64,000 bases of DNA. Origin: Parapusillimonas granuli. GTDB lineage: Bacteria; Pseudomonadota; Gammaproteobacteria; Burkholderiales; Burkholderiaceae_B. Position numbers and translations under genes: made by a program. Shown here piece by piece: positions 1 to 9,980 of the stretch. The notes beneath the pieces were generated by a model. It made no database searches, was not told the DNA's origin, and was given only the letters and a program-made list of their open reading frames with translations. The number at the start of each line of letters is the position of its first letter. The stretch's first letter is position 1. The DNA lies in NCBI RefSeq assembly GCF_013416525.1, contig NZ_JACCEM010000001.1:186001-250000 (forward strand), written 5' to 3'.

Positions 1-764
1 TAGTGGCGGTATGGCCCCAGTTCCGCCGCCCCCGTATGCACGTGCACGGTGTGCACGGGGCGTTCCACCGGGCGCCCGGCGTGGTCGACCACCCAGATGC
101 GCGCCAGTTGCAGATCGACGACGTCGCCGTCTTCGAGGTAGATGATTTGGTCGGTGGTGCCGGCCAGCGCGAGCGCATCGGAGGCCAGGAAGTTTTCGCT
201 TTTGCCCAGCCCGACGACCAGGGGCGAGCCCTGGCGCGCGCCCACCACGCGGTGCGGTTCGTCGCGGCAGAATACGGCTATGGCATAGGCGCCTTCCAGG
301 CGCCGCGTTGCCTGCTGGACGGCCTCGAACAGGTCGCCGTTGTAGAGGTGGTCGACCAGGTGCGCGATGACTTCGGTGTCGGTCTGGCTTTCGAATGCGT
401 AGCCCGCGGCCTGGAGTTCGGCGCGCAGTTCGTCGTGGTTTTCGATGATGCCGTTATGCACCAGGGCGATGCGCGCCGAGCCTTTGCCGTGCCCGGAAAA
501 ATGCGGGTGCGCGTTATGCGTGGCCGGCGCGCCGTGGGTTGCCCAGCGGGTGTGCGCGATGCCGGTGAAGCCGGCGATGTGTTCTTTGGCGACTTGCTCT
601 TGCAGCTGCGCCACGCGTTCCGTGCTACGCGCGCGCTTCAGTGCGCCGTCGGCGTGCACCGCCACGCCGCAGGAATCATAGCCGCGGTATTCGAGGCGCT
701 TGAGGCCTTCCAGAAGGATGGGGGTGATATCGCGCTGGGCGACCGCGCCGACAATGCCGCACAT
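1..764 (-). CDS. glmS: Glutamine--fructose-6-phosphate aminotransferase, N-terminal part (runs off the window)
   Basis: This enzyme makes glucosamine-6-phosphate from fructose-6-phosphate and glutamine, the first committed step to UDP-GlcNAc for peptidoglycan and LPS. The leftward frame opens with MCGIVGA, so the glutaminase nucleophile Cys2 follows the initiator Met. Further glutaminase (Ntn) motifs are GYDSCG, TRWATHG and [11 protein letters not shown]. About 254 codons lie in the window, covering the glutamine amidotransferase domain; the isomerase domains lie beyond position 1. It is divergent from the Lrp-type gene at 900 across a 135-base AT-rich spacer. glmU, the later enzyme of the same pathway, is at 3937-5316 but in a different transcription unit. 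Confidence 0.95.
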   Translation of the reverse strand, partial: MCGIVGAVAQRDITPILLEGLKRLEYRGYDSCGVAVHADGALKRARSTERVAQLQEQVAKEHIAGFTGIAHTRWATHGAPATHNAHPHFSGHGKGSARIALVHNGIIENHDELRAELQAAGYAFESQTDTEVIAHLVDHLYNGDLFEAVQQATRRLEGAYAIAVFCRDEPHRVVGARQGSPLVVGLGKSENFLASDALALAGTTDQIIYLEDGDVVDLQLARIWVVDHAGRPVERPVHTVHVHTGAAELGPYRH

Positions 765-810
765 GAGAGACTCCAGGGAATGATTTGTATTGCCGTTATT
801 GTGCGCAATA

Positions 811-890
811 ATGAAAGAAATTAGATTTCTATATTCTATTGATTATGGTATTTTATTTCTGTATCTTTTCATGTCGGAATTTTCTTTCAT
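811..890. promoter_or_regulatory. Palindromic elements in the glmS/lrp divergent spacer (candidate Lrp operators and promoter)
   Basis: Three elements are visible. AGAAAT-TAG-ATTTCT (816-830) is a perfect 15-base palindrome. ATGAAAGAAA (811-820) is repeated exactly inverted as TTTCTTTCAT (881-890). A possible rightward promoter lies between them: TTGATT (839-844), a 17-base spacer and TATCTT (862-867). AT-rich palindromes of about 15 bases, placed so that an octameric Lrp-family protein could wrap them, are typical of autoregulated Lrp genes. The role as operators is inferred. Confidence 0.45.
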
Positions 891-899
891 ATATTTACT

Positions 900-1418
900 A
901 TGCAAGAAATAAAAACAGAACCGATTGTTCTGGATGAGCTGGATCTGCGCATCCTGGAGCAGCTTCAAGCGGACAATTCCTTGACGAATCACGAGCTGGC
1001 CCGGCGCGTGCATGCGTCGGCGCCCACTTGCCTGCGGCGCGTGCGGCGTTTGCTGGACGGGGGCGTCATCGAAAGGCAGGTCGCCATTCTGGATCCGTCG
1101 AAGCTGGGCAGCAGCCTGACGGCGATCATCGAGATCACGCTGGATGTGCAGACGGCCGAGGCCTTGCAGGCTTTCGAGGCGCATGTTGCGCGGGAGCCGG
1201 CCATCTTGCAGTGCTATCGGGTGTCGCCGGGGCCGGATTTCATCATCATGGCGCAGGTGACGGACATGCCGGCCTATCATGCCATGGCGCATCGGGTCTT
1301 CACGTCACAGGCGAACGTGCGCAACGTACGCTGTTTCTTTTCCATTCACCGCAGCAAGTTCGAAACCCGTATTCCGCTAGGGGGCAGCGGCGGGCAGGAG
1401 CCTGCGTCGTCGCCTTAG
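900..1418 (+). CDS. Lrp/AsnC family transcriptional regulator
   Basis: A 172-residue DNA-binding regulator of the leucine-responsive/AsnC family. The N-terminal winged HTH (about residues 12-62) begins with the characteristic LDELDLRILEQLQ and continues through the HELARRVHASAPTCLRRVRRL recognition segment. The RAM/αβ-sandwich ligand-binding domain follows (about 75-155), with the family-like segment VSPGPDFIIMAQV. The C-terminal tail is Gly/Ser/Pro rich. No convincing Shine-Dalgarno precedes the ATG. Its stop overlaps the stop of the convergent glycosyltransferase gene by three bases. The effector is unknown; the palindromes just upstream suggest autoregulation. Confidence 0.88.
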   Translation: MQEIKTEPIVLDELDLRILEQLQADNSLTNHELARRVHASAPTCLRRVRRLLDGGVIERQVAILDPSKLGSSLTAIIEITLDVQTAEALQAFEAHVAREPAILQCYRVSPGPDFIIMAQVTDMPAYHAMAHRVFTSQANVRNVRCFFSIHRSKFETRIPLGGSGGQEPASSP

Positions 1419-2494
1419 CCCGGGGGCCGCGTGCGCCGGCCGTCCGCCAGATCTTCGTAAATAGCCAGGTAACGGCGCCCCATCGTCCCGGCGTCATGTT
1501 CCCGCTGGACATAGGCCAGCGCCTTCTCGACCGTCGCGGCGCGCAGCCCCCGGTCGGACAGGAGCCGGTCCATGGCCTCCGCCATGGCGGCATGATCGCC
1601 CACCGGGCACAGCAGGCCCCGTCCGTCCGCCAGGATCTCGGCCAGGCCACCGGTATCGGTCCCCACCACCGGCACGGAATACAGGAAGGCGTCCAGCACG
1701 CTCGTGCCCAGGGCCTCGTGCCGTGAACTGATCACGAAGACGTCCATCAAGCGGTATAGATCCTCGATCGCGGTACGGAATCCGGCGAAGAGGAAATGGC
1801 TTTCCAGCCCCAGTTCCTTGACCAGGTCCTTGGCTCCGCCCTCGGCATCCCCGCCCGCGCCCAAATGCACGAACACGAAATCGTCGCGGCGCCGGCGCAG
1901 CTCGTGCACGGCCCGCACCAGTGTGCAGGGGTCTTTTTCGGAGCTCAGGGCGGCGGCGGTGCCCAGCACGTGCTTGCCGGCCAGATGGAATTCCTGGGTG
2001 AACGCGCGCACGTGCGCAGCGTCGACCGGCTTGGGGACGATGGCGCTGGGGATGATGGCGGCCTTCAGGCCCAGGCGCAGGGGCTCGGCCGCCGCCGCCC
2101 GGCTGATGGCTACCAGGGCGTCGACGCGCCGCCATTTCCACAAGGTGCGCCGCTCGCGGCGCGCGGGCACGGGAAAAGCGGTGCGTCGGGTGAACACCAC
2201 TTTTGCGCCCAGCCAGGGTTTCAGCGCGGCCAGCCAGGTGAGCATGTTGGCGGTCTGGGCATGCAGGATGTCGAAGCCGCGCCCCTGGCGCAGCAGATAC
2301 GCCGCCACGCCGAACAGGCTTGCGGGCTCGTGCACCGCGAAGCCCTCCCGGCGCGCCCTTTGCGCCAGTTCCGAGCCTTTGCGCGCCAGCAGCCGGGCTT
2401 CGTGCCCGGCATCGCGGAACTGCCGCATGCAAAGCAGGGTCTGCCTTTCGCCTCCGCGCCAGCCGCGCTCGAAATTCAATTGCAGGATCTTCAT
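1415..2494 (-). CDS. Glycosyltransferase family 4 protein
   Basis: A 359-residue GT-B fold glycosyltransferase, probably cytoplasmic and acting in LPS or other envelope glycan assembly (inferred). The N-terminal domain carries the family GG-E signature (GWRGGERQTLL, about residues 12-22) and LHAQTAN. The C-terminal nucleotide-sugar domain has LGTAAALSSEKDP, HLGAGGD and SSRHEALGTSVLDAFLYSVP. In the usual E-x7-E motif the second Glu is Asp here (EALGTSVLD), a conservative change. It lies 51 bases downstream of the MFS gene on the same strand and is probably the last gene of the NUDIX-phaM-glmU-MFS run. Confidence 0.85.
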   Translation of the reverse strand: MKILQLNFERGWRGGERQTLLCMRQFRDAGHEARLLARKGSELAQRARREGFAVHEPASLFGVAAYLLRQGRGFDILHAQTANMLTWLAALKPWLGAKVVFTRRTAFPVPARRERRTLWKWRRVDALVAISRAAAAEPLRLGLKAAIIPSAIVPKPVDAAHVRAFTQEFHLAGKHVLGTAAALSSEKDPCTLVRAVHELRRRRDDFVFVHLGAGGDAEGGAKDLVKELGLESHFLFAGFRTAIEDLYRLMDVFVISSRHEALGTSVLDAFLYSVPVVGTDTGGLAEILADGRGLLCPVGDHAAMAEAMDRLLSDRGLRAATVEKALAYVQREHDAGTMGRRYLAIYEDLADGRRTRPPG

Positions 2495-2545
2495 GCGTCA
2501 AGGGCTTCCGTGCTCATGTCGCCGGCCTTGCGGCGTTAACGGGGG

Positions 2546-3940
2546 CTAGAGTTCCAGGTCCGGTATAGGGCTGAAATAGCGCGCGATGTTGATGCCCAGG
2601 GCGATCAGCGCGCAAAGACTGCCCGCCGCAATGGCCAGCACCGGCCCGTGCTGATGGCTGAGGTTGAATGATACCGCCACCAGGGCCGTGCCGAAGCTCT
2701 GGCCGAATACGCGCGTGGTCGCCTGCAGGCCGCCGGCCGCCCCGCTGCGCCGGCGCGGGGCGCCGGCAAGCAGGGCGCGGTTGTTCGGCGTCTGGAAGAA
2801 GCCGAAGCCGACGCCGGCCACCAGCATGCCCAGGACCAGCCACAGGAAATCGGGCCCCATGGGCAGCACGATGAGGGACAGCATGCCCAGCGCCATGCTC
2901 AAGGCCCCGATCCCGCACAGCACCGCCACGGGATACCGGCCCGACAGATACCCCGCCAGAGGCGCCATGGCGGCGCCGCCGATGGACCAGGCGCCCAGCA
3001 GCAGCCCGACGTCGGCGTAGGAATAGTCGAGGACGTGGCGGAAATAGAAAGGCAGGGCGACGAAGGCGGACATCTGCGCGGCGAACGAAAAGCCGGACGC
3101 CGCCACGGCGAACGCCAGCGGCTTGATGCGCAAAAGGTCTATGGGCACCAGGGGCGCGGCCTGGTCGCGCGAGCGGCGCACCAGGGCCCAGCCGGCCAGC
3201 CCGGCCAGCACGAAGCACAATGCGGCCAGCGCGGGGTTCTTGACCAGCGCGTCCAGCCCCAGGATGGACAGGCCGAAGAAAGGCGCGCTCAGGGCGCAAG
3301 CCATCCAGTCGAACCGGCCGCTGTTGCGGGGGACGTCCGGGAGGAAGCGCAGGCCGAAGAAGATCAGCATGCCCACCGGGATGGTGATCAGGAATATCCA
3401 TTGCCAGGACCCGACCTCCAGGATGAAGGCCCCGAGCGTCGGCCCGAGTACCGCCATCAGGCCGACGGTGGCCGCGTTCAGGCTCAGCCCCAGGCCCAGC
3501 TTGCGGTTCGGATAGATGTTGCGCACCAGCCCGCCGAACAGACACATGATCATCGACGAGCCGAAGCCCTGGCCGATGCGCGCGAGCGTGATCTGCCAGA
3601 AGGTGCCCGACAGCGCGGCCGCCACCGACATGACGATGAACAGCGCCACCCCCAGCCCCAGCATGCGCCGAAAGCCCATGCGCTCGGCGACCGCCGACAG
3701 CGGCAGGATGGACGACACCACGGTGAGGTTGTAGGCGATGGCGACCAGCACGACATCGCCCGGGTTGATGTCCAGGTCGCGGGCGATGGCGGGCAGCGCC
3801 ACGTTCGCCATGCTGGAATCGAGGACGGAAACGGTGATCGTCAGCAACAGGACCGCGGTGGCCCAGTACATGCGGGGCGGTTCGAGCCCATCGGGTATGG
3901 CTGACGATTTGCCTCGCGCTGCTTCCGCACTATTGCTCAT
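2546..3940 (-). CDS. MFS transporter, DHA2-like drug exporter
   Basis: A 464-residue inner-membrane protein of the major facilitator superfamily with 12-14 predicted helices. TM1 carries the DHA2-type motif [18 protein letters not shown] (about residues 38-55), and the motif C-like segment [18 protein letters not shown] follows in the first half. It is probably a proton-driven efflux pump; the substrate is unknown. The start was chosen at 3940 because the ATG overlaps the glmU stop (ATGA), implying translational coupling. Upstream in-frame codons belong to glmU sequence read in another frame. Confidence 0.85.
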   Translation of the reverse strand: MSNSAEAARGKSSAIPDGLEPPRMYWATAVLLLTITVSVLDSSMANVALPAIARDLDINPGDVVLVAIAYNLTVVSSILPLSAVAERMGFRRMLGLGVALFIVMSVAAALSGTFWQITLARIGQGFGSSMIMCLFGGLVRNIYPNRKLGLGLSLNAATVGLMAVLGPTLGAFILEVGSWQWIFLITIPVGMLIFFGLRFLPDVPRNSGRFDWMACALSAPFFGLSILGLDALVKNPALAALCFVLAGLAGWALVRRSRDQAAPLVPIDLLRIKPLAFAVAASGFSFAAQMSAFVALPFYFRHVLDYSYADVGLLLGAWSIGGAAMAPLAGYLSGRYPVAVLCGIGALSMALGMLSLIVLPMGPDFLWLVLGMLVAGVGFGFFQTPNNRALLAGAPRRRSGAAGGLQATTRVFGQSFGTALVAVSFNLSHQHGPVLAIAAGSLCALIALGINIARYFSPIPDLEL

Positions 3941-5316
3941 GCCTGCGATTTCTTGACGGGCCGCTTCCAGGATTCTATGGTTTTCTGGCTGCTGCGGGAA
4001 AGCGTGAGCCGGTTGGCCGGCGCATCCCGCGTCAGGGTCGTGCCGGCGCCCAGGGTGGCGCCTTTGCCGACCCGCACCGGAGCCACGAGCTGGGAGTCCG
4101 ACCCGATGAAGGCGTCGTCCTCGATCACGGTCTGGTGCTTGTTGACGCCGTCGTAGTTGCAGGTGATGGTGCCGGCGCCGATGTTCACGCGGGCGCCGAC
4201 CTGCGCGTCGCCGATATAGGCCAGGTGGTTGGCCTTGGAGCCGGGGCCCAGTACGCTTTTCTTGATTTCGACGAAATTGCCGACGTGCGCCTCGCCGCCG
4301 ATGTCCGCGCCCGGACGCAGGCGGGCGTAGGGCCCGATGCGGGCGTCGTTCGCCACCTGCGCCTCCTGGATGTGGCTGTAGGCTTCGATCTGGGTATTGG
4401 GCCCGATGACGGCGTCGCGGATCACGCAATGCGGCCCGACGCGCACGCCGTCGGCGAGTTCGACCCTGCCTTCGAAGACGCAGCCGACGTCGATGAAGAC
4501 GTCGCGCCCGCAGGACAGCGTGCCGCGCAGATCGAAGCGGGCCGGATCCGCCAGGGCCACGCCCTGTTCCAGCAGCAGCCGGGCCTGCCGCGCCTGCCAG
4601 TGGCGTTCCAGTTGGGCCTGCTGCAAACGACTGTTGACGCCCAGCGTTTCCCAGGATGCCGACGGATGGGCCGCATGGACGGGCAGCCCATCGGCGACGC
4701 ACAGCCCGATGGCGTCGGTGAGATAGTATTCGCCCTGGGCGTTGTCGTTGCCGATGCGGCCCAGCCAGGCCTTCAGCCGGACCGTGGGCGCGACCAGGAT
4801 GCCGGTGTTGACTTCGGTGATGGCCTGCTCAGCCGCCCCGGCATCCTTGTGCTCGACGATGCGCTGGATTTCGCCGCGCTCGTTGCGCACGATGCGGCCG
4901 TAGCCCGACGGGTCGTCGAGGCGTTCGGTAAGAATCGCCATGCCGTCTGCGCGCGCGTCCAGCAGGCGCTGCAGCGTATCGGCCTGCACGAGCGGCACGT
5001 CGCCATACAGCACCAGCGTGGCGCTGCCGGGCGTGCCGTCGTCCAGCAACAGGGGCGCGGCCTGCCGGACCGCATGGCCGGTGCCCTGCTGGGGGTTTTG
5101 CAGGGCGAACTCCAGGCCGGGCTGGCCCTGGAAGGCGGCCTCGACCTGGTCGGCCCCATGCCCGACCACGACGATGATGCGCGCCGGGTTCAGCTTGCGG
5201 GCATTGTCCAGCACATGCGCCAGCATGGGCTTCCCGGCGATGGGATGCAGGACCTTGGGCAGATTGGACTGCATGCGCTTGCCCAGGCCCGCGGCCAGAA
5301 TGACGATATTCAGCAT
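3937..5316 (-). CDS. glmU: Bifunctional UDP-N-acetylglucosamine pyrophosphorylase / glucosamine-1-phosphate N-acetyltransferase
   Basis: A 459-residue enzyme (family norm about 456) that acetylates glucosamine-1-phosphate and then couples it to UTP to give UDP-GlcNAc. The N-terminal uridyltransferase domain has [10 protein letters not shown] (residues 5-14), GTGHAVRQA and VLYGDVPL. The C-terminal left-handed β-helix (about 255-440) shows hexapeptide repeats and the acetyltransferase segments [10 protein letters not shown] and [17 protein letters not shown]. The start at [10 protein letters not shown] (5316) fits the family. The gene follows the PhaM-like gene by 22 bases and overlaps the MFS gene. 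Confidence 0.97.
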   Translation of the reverse strand: MLNIVILAAGLGKRMQSNLPKVLHPIAGKPMLAHVLDNARKLNPARIIVVVGHGADQVEAAFQGQPGLEFALQNPQQGTGHAVRQAAPLLLDDGTPGSATLVLYGDVPLVQADTLQRLLDARADGMAILTERLDDPSGYGRIVRNERGEIQRIVEHKDAGAAEQAITEVNTGILVAPTVRLKAWLGRIGNDNAQGEYYLTDAIGLCVADGLPVHAAHPSASWETLGVNSRLQQAQLERHWQARQARLLLEQGVALADPARFDLRGTLSCGRDVFIDVGCVFEGRVELADGVRVGPHCVIRDAVIGPNTQIEAYSHIQEAQVANDARIGPYARLRPGADIGGEAHVGNFVEIKKSVLGPGSKANHLAYIGDAQVGARVNIGAGTITCNYDGVNKHQTVIEDDAFIGSDSQLVAPVRVGKGATLGAGTTLTRDAPANRLTLSRSSQKTIESWKRPVKKSQA

Positions 5317-5338
5317 AAATGGTTTCTTGTCCGGCTTT

Positions 5339-5998
5339 TTACTTGGATGGCCCCGAGCCGCGGCGCTTGCCGGCCGCGGCCTTGGCTTGCGAGCCCGTCG
5401 CGTCGCCGGCCTTGGCGGCGGAACGCGTGGCGCGCTTGGCCGCCGGCGGCGCCTTGGATTCGCCCGCCATGCCTTGCTGGGCCGCCGCGCGCATCGCCTC
5501 GGCCCCTTGCAGGGTTGCGCTGGTGGCGGTCGCCAGGGCGTCGAACTGCTGCTGCAGCATGTCCCACCAGCCCTGGGCCGCGGCGGTTGCCTGGGCCGCA
5601 TAGGAATCCGCCCCTTCGGCCTGCGACACGGCCGCCTGGCCGGCGGCGGGCGCGGCGGCAGCGGCGGCGGCCGCCATGCCGGCGCCCGCGCCCGACACGA
5701 AGGACTTGAGCGTGGCGATGGTGGCCCGCTGCACTTCCAGGCCCTGGATGGTGCTGGACAGCATGGACAGGTTCATGCGCAGCCAGTTTTCCACGGCCCG
5801 CAGATCGCTGATGCGCCGGTCGAATTCCTCCAGGGACATGGAAGGCGTGATCTTGGCGGCGTCGAAGCCGCCCGCGCCGGCCAGCCCTTCCCAGGCCTGC
5901 CGCATCATTTCCATGCTGGCCATGAGCGGATTCTGTGAGAGGTCGCCGCTTTGGCCGAAACCGGGCAGCACGAAGGGATTATGTGATTGAGTCGCCAT
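5339..5998 (-). CDS. PhaM-like polyhydroxyalkanoate granule regulatory protein
   Basis: A 219-residue protein. Residues 1-110 hold a conserved-looking helical region ([40 protein letters not shown]). A long Ala-rich stretch follows, then a WWDMLQQQF helix, and the tail is rich in Lys, Arg and Ala ([13 protein letters not shown]), resembling histone H1 tails. This layout matches PhaM of Cupriavidus, which binds PHB synthase and DNA and ties granules to the nucleoid. The assignment rests on architecture and remembered family sequences. It sits between NUDIX and glmU genes; no PHA synthase gene is in the window. Confidence 0.7.
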   Translation of the reverse strand: MATQSHNPFVLPGFGQSGDLSQNPLMASMEMMRQAWEGLAGAGGFDAAKITPSMSLEEFDRRISDLRAVENWLRMNLSMLSSTIQGLEVQRATIATLKSFVSGAGAGMAAAAAAAAPAAGQAAVSQAEGADSYAAQATAAAQGWWDMLQQQFDALATATSATLQGAEAMRAAAQQGMAGESKAPPAAKRATRSAAKAGDATGSQAKAAAGKRRGSGPSK

Positions 5999-6010
5999 GT
6001 GTCGTCCTTT

Positions 6011-6844
6011 TTATGAAATGCGGCCTTCCTGCATGCGCCGTTCCAGGCCTTCGAGTATGACCAGTTCCGCCTCGCGCGTGAACTCCCCCGCTTCCACCAT
6101 GGACCACAGGTCGTCCAGCGGAACGAGCCGGATTTCGCTGACTTCGCCGTCGAGGTTGCGGGGCGCGACCGTTTCGGCAAGCACGACGTCGCTCACCAGC
6201 ACGTCTTCGACCTGATAGCCTTCGGGCAGGCGCCTGTGCATGCGCAGGATGGTGCGCAGCGGGGTGCGCGAGCCGATGTCGGTGGGCTCCAGCCCGGCCT
6301 CCTCGTTGCTTTCACGCAACAGCGAGGCATCAAGGTTTTCCCCTGCCCCGGCCAGCCCGCCGACCAGGGTGTCCCACATGCCGGGGTCGGTGGATTTGGT
6401 CAGCGAGCGCCTTGCCACCCAGAGCCCGCCGTCGGGCGACCAGGCGTTGAGGTGAACGGCCTTGGTCAGCAGGCCCAGCGGCCGCACGGCGGCGCGTTCG
6501 ATCACCGACAGCCGTTTGCCTTCGCCGTAGACGTCCAGGAGTTCGTCGCGCCAGCCGCGCAGGCAGCCGGCGTCGCGCAGCGCGAGCGCCAGCCGCTCGA
6601 AGACACGGGGCAAGGACATGCGCTGCTGGGGAAAAGCGGTGACGTGCACGGCTTCGTCTTCGATGTGGATGCCGGGCAGGCCGTCGGCGTGGCGGGTGGC
6701 CGTTTGCGTGATCCAGCCCGCGACCCGCCCCGATACCGTCAGTGGCCGCGACCCGGTGGGCGGCAATTGCTGGATGTGTTTCGCAAGCTGGTTCTTGCGC
6801 CTGGACAGCCGAGGCGCGAGCGCGGAAGCAAGGGCGTCTTTCAT
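6011..6844 (-). CDS. NUDIX hydrolase with N-terminal DUF4743-like domain
   Basis: A 277-residue soluble protein. The NUDIX box is complete: G-x5-E-x7-RE-x2-EE-x-GL in GLAGAGENLDASLLRESNEEAGL, roughly residues 174-196. The N-terminal 120 residues resemble the DUF4743 region found in thiamine-pyrophosphokinase-like NUDIX proteins. It is likely to hydrolyse a nucleoside diphosphate-linked substrate; the substrate cannot be read from sequence. It is first in a leftward run, 12 bases before the PhaM-like gene, and divergent from the cox operon. Confidence 0.85.
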   Translation of the reverse strand: MKDALASALAPRLSRRKNQLAKHIQQLPPTGSRPLTVSGRVAGWITQTATRHADGLPGIHIEDEAVHVTAFPQQRMSLPRVFERLALALRDAGCLRGWRDELLDVYGEGKRLSVIERAAVRPLGLLTKAVHLNAWSPDGGLWVARRSLTKSTDPGMWDTLVGGLAGAGENLDASLLRESNEEAGLEPTDIGSRTPLRTILRMHRRLPEGYQVEDVLVSDVVLAETVAPRNLDGEVSEIRLVPLDDLWSMVEAGEFTREAELVILEGLERRMQEGRIS

Positions 6845-6956
6845 GCCGACAATTGTAGTGCAAAGCCCGCCGGCCCCGGATGCGGAATTGGAGAAAGGAA
6901 AAGGAGTAGCGCCAATGGCGCCATGGGCATTAAACCCACGGTCAGCTCTTGTTCGC

Positions 6957-6980
6957 TATAATTCCGCGGGACACTATAGT
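6957..6980 (+). promoter_or_regulatory. Possible promoter elements upstream of the cox operon
   Basis: The 272-base spacer between the NUDIX gene and ctaC holds TATAAT (6957-6962) and TATAGT (6975-6980), either of which could be a -10 box for the oxidase operon. No good -35 hexamer stands at 16-18 bases from either, so the exact promoter is uncertain. Nothing else recognisable was seen in the spacer. Confidence 0.3.
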
Positions 6981-7116
6981 AAATGAGCAGGCAGTCCCAC
7001 GCGTTAACATTTTAAGCCTGCCTCCCAATAATTTTGTGCCCGCCCAACGTTATTTCGCCATGGTTGTTTGACGATAATCAACGTTTGGTGACTGGGCAAC
7101 GCATTTAGAGGTCAGC

Positions 7117-8277
7117 ATGAAGAAGGTGAGAGGGATTCTGGGTACCGGCGCCCTGCTGTTCGCAGGCGCGGCAAGTGCCCAGGTGAAGGATATGCCAGGG
7201 GGCCCACGGGTCAACCAACTCAATCTTACAGAGGGGGTGACCAAGATCGCGCAGGACATCATGTGGATACACTGGATGATGCTCATTATCTGTGCGGTCA
7301 TTTTCGTCGGCGTGTTCGGGGTGATGTTCTACTCCATTCTCATGCACCGGAAATCGCGCGGCGCGGTCGCCGCCAAGTTCCACGAGCACGTCGGCGTGGA
7401 AATCGCCTGGACCGTCATCCCCTTCCTCATCGTCATCGGCATGGCCCTGCCCGCAACCCGCACCGTCGTGGCCATGAAAGACACCTCCAGCTCCGACCTG
7501 ACCGTCAAGGTCACCGGCTACCAATGGAAATGGGGCTACGAATACATCGACGGCCCCGCGCAGGGCGTCAAGTTCCTCTCCAATCTGGCCACCCCCCGCG
7601 AACAAGTCACCGGCCAGGCACCGCGCTCCGACCTCTACCTCATGGAAGTCGACAAGCCGCTGGTGGTGCCCGTCAATAAAAAAGTGCGCATCGTCCTGAC
7701 CGCCAACGACGTCATCCACTCCTGGATGGTGCCCGACTTCGGCGTCAAGCAGGACGCCATGCCCGGCTTCCTGCGCGACACCTGGTTCCGCGCCGAAAAG
7801 ATCGGAACCTACCGCGGCCAGTGCGCCGAGCTCTGTGGCAAGGACCACGCCTTCATGCCCATCGTGGTCGACGTCGTCTCGCAGGAAGACTACGACAAGT
7901 GGGCGGCCGACCAGAAGAAAGCGCTGGCCGCCGCGGCCGACGACCCCAACAAGGAATGGACCAAGGACGAGCTCTTCGCACGCGGCGAAAAGGTGTATGC
8001 TGCCAATTGCGTGGCCTGCCACCAGGCCAACGGCAAGGGCCTGCCCAATACCTTCCCTGCCCTGGACGGCAGCGACAAGTATGTCCTGGGCCCCAAGAAA
8101 GACCAGATTCTCACCGTGCTCAACGGCCACCCGGGCACCGCGATGGCGGCTTTCCGCGATCAGCTGAACGATGTCGAGATCGCAGCGGTCATCACCTATA
8201 CCCGCAATGCCTGGAGCAACGCCGGCAAGGGCCAGGATCCGGTCGTTCAACCCGCTGACGTCAAAGCACTGCGCTGA
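7117..8277 (+). CDS. ctaC: Cytochrome c oxidase subunit II with fused C-terminal cytochrome c domain
   Basis: A 386-residue subunit that receives electrons from cytochrome c at the CuA centre of the terminal oxidase. It has a signal peptide (residues 1-21, ending ASAQ), two membrane helices (about 48-75 and 92-112) and a periplasmic cupredoxin domain with CuA ligands in CAELCGKDHAFM (C236, C240, H244). A haem c motif CVACH follows near residue 298, so this is the caa3-like fused form. It is the first gene of the oxidase operon and is followed by ctaD after 85 bases. Confidence 0.96.
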   Translation: MKKVRGILGTGALLFAGAASAQVKDMPGGPRVNQLNLTEGVTKIAQDIMWIHWMMLIICAVIFVGVFGVMFYSILMHRKSRGAVAAKFHEHVGVEIAWTVIPFLIVIGMALPATRTVVAMKDTSSSDLTVKVTGYQWKWGYEYIDGPAQGVKFLSNLATPREQVTGQAPRSDLYLMEVDKPLVVPVNKKVRIVLTANDVIHSWMVPDFGVKQDAMPGFLRDTWFRAEKIGTYRGQCAELCGKDHAFMPIVVDVVSQEDYDKWAADQKKALAAAADDPNKEWTKDELFARGEKVYAANCVACHQANGKGLPNTFPALDGSDKYVLGPKKDQILTVLNGHPGTAMAAFRDQLNDVEIAAVITYTRNAWSNAGKGQDPVVQPADVKALR

Positions 8278-8362
8278 TACCCACGAAAAGCGCAAGTCAA
8301 CCCACTAAGTGTTTTTCCGGGCTGCCTGCCAGGCAGTCCGGTCGAGTAGGAAGGAGTCCATC

Positions 8363-9961
8363 ATGAGCAGTGTTACTGCCGACCACGTCCCTGCCAGTCA
8401 CGGGCACGAACACCACGATCACAAGCCGCACGGCTGGCGCCGCTGGCTATTCGCCACCAACCATAAAGATATCGGTACCATGTACCTGATATTTTCCTTC
8501 TGCATGCTGCTCGAAGGCGGTGTGCTGGCGCTGCTGATCCGCACCGAACTGTTTTCGCCGGGCTTGCAGTTCTTCCAGCCCGAGCTGTTCAACCAGTTCA
8601 CCACCATGCACGGGCTCATCATGATCTTCGGCGCGATCATGCCGGCTTTCGTGGGCTTCGCCAACTGGATGATCCCGCTGCAGATCGGCGCATCCGACAT
8701 GGCCTTCGCGCGCATGAACAACTTCAGCTTCTGGCTGCTGCCCATCGGCGCCATCCTGTTCACGGTCTCGTTCTTCGTGCCCGGCGGCGCCAACGCCGCG
8801 GGCTGGACCATGTACGCGCCGCTGTCGCTGCAAATGGGCCCGGGCATGGACTTCAACATCTTCGCGGTGCACATCCTGGGCGCGTCGTCCATCATGGGGG
8901 CCATCAACATCATCGTGACGGTGCTGAACATGCGCGCCCCCGGCATGACGCTGATGAAAATGCCGCTGTTCTGCTGGACCTGGCTGATCACCGCCTACCT
9001 GCTGCTGGCCATCATGCCGGTCCTGGCGGCGGCGGTCACCATGCTGCTCACCGACCGCCACTTCGGCACCAGCTTCTTCAATGCAGCCGCCGGCGGCGAC
9101 CCGGTCCTGTACCAGCACGTGTTCTGGTTCTTCGGCCACCCCGAAGTCTACGTGATGATCCTCCCGGCCTTCGGTATCATCTCGGCCGTGGTGCCCGCCT
9201 TCTCGCGCAAGCAGCTGTTCGGCTATGCATCGATGGTCTACGCCACCGCCGCCATCGCCATTCTTTCCTTCCTGGTCTGGGCGCACCACATGTTCGCCAC
9301 GGGCATGCCCGTCACCGGGCAGCTGTACTTCATGTACGCCACCATGCTGATCTCCATCCCCACCGGCGTGAAGGTCTTCAACTGGGTGGCCACCATGTGG
9401 CGCGGTTCCCTGACCTTCGAAACCCCCATGCTGTTCGCCATCGGCTTCATCTTCGTGTTCACGATAGGCGGCTTCACCGGCCTGATCCTGGCCGTGGCTC
9501 CCATCGACATCGCCGTCCATGACACCTACTACGTGATCGCCCACTTCCACTACGTGATGGTGGCGGGCTCGCTGTTCGGCATGTACGCGGGCGCCTACTA
9601 CTGGCTGCCCAAATGGACGGGCCGCATGTACGACGAAAAGCTGGGCAAGTGGCACTTCTGGACCAGCATCATCTCGTTCAACATCACCTTCTTCCCCATG
9701 CACTTCCTGGGCCTGGCCGGCATGCCGCGCCGCTATGCCGACTATGCCGCGCAGTTCACCGACTTCAACGAAATCGCCAGTATCGGCGCCTTCGTCTTCG
9801 GGTTCTCGCAGCTGATCTTCCTGTACCTGGCCCTCAAGGCCTGGAACGGACGCGGCGAACCGGCCCCGGCCAAGCCCTGGGAAGGCGCCACCGGCCTCGA
9901 ATGGACGGTTCCGTCGCCCGCGCCCTTCCATACGTTCGTCGAACCCCCCGTTGTCAAGTAA
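8363..9961 (+). CDS. ctaD: Cytochrome c oxidase subunit I
   Basis: A 532-residue, 12-helix catalytic subunit carrying haem a and the haem a3/CuB site. Seen motifs are WFFGHPEVYVMILPAFG (CuB His and cross-linked Tyr), AHHMF (CuB His pair) and HDTYYVIAHFHYV (haem ligands). The ATG at 8363 is preceded by AAGGAG at 8351-8356, which decides the start over the longer open frame from 8309. The length is normal for the family. Confidence 0.97.
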   Translation: MSSVTADHVPASHGHEHHDHKPHGWRRWLFATNHKDIGTMYLIFSFCMLLEGGVLALLIRTELFSPGLQFFQPELFNQFTTMHGLIMIFGAIMPAFVGFANWMIPLQIGASDMAFARMNNFSFWLLPIGAILFTVSFFVPGGANAAGWTMYAPLSLQMGPGMDFNIFAVHILGASSIMGAINIIVTVLNMRAPGMTLMKMPLFCWTWLITAYLLLAIMPVLAAAVTMLLTDRHFGTSFFNAAAGGDPVLYQHVFWFFGHPEVYVMILPAFGIISAVVPAFSRKQLFGYASMVYATAAIAILSFLVWAHHMFATGMPVTGQLYFMYATMLISIPTGVKVFNWVATMWRGSLTFETPMLFAIGFIFVFTIGGFTGLILAVAPIDIAVHDTYYVIAHFHYVMVAGSLFGMYAGAYYWLPKWTGRMYDEKLGKWHFWTSIISFNITFFPMHFLGLAGMPRRYADYAAQFTDFNEIASIGAFVFGFSQLIFLYLALKAWNGRGEPAPAKPWEGATGLEWTVPSPAPFHTFVEPPVVK

Positions 9962-9980
9962 GCAGCAAGGCGGAACCCAA

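Noticed and set aside
3-824. 273-codon frame on the + strand at the left edge
   Set aside because: It is antisense to the N-terminal part of glmS, whose glutaminase motifs are clear.
843-1292. 149-codon frame on the - strand opposite the Lrp-type gene
   Set aside because: Shadow of the HTH regulator on the + strand; no motifs and it starts far inside that gene.
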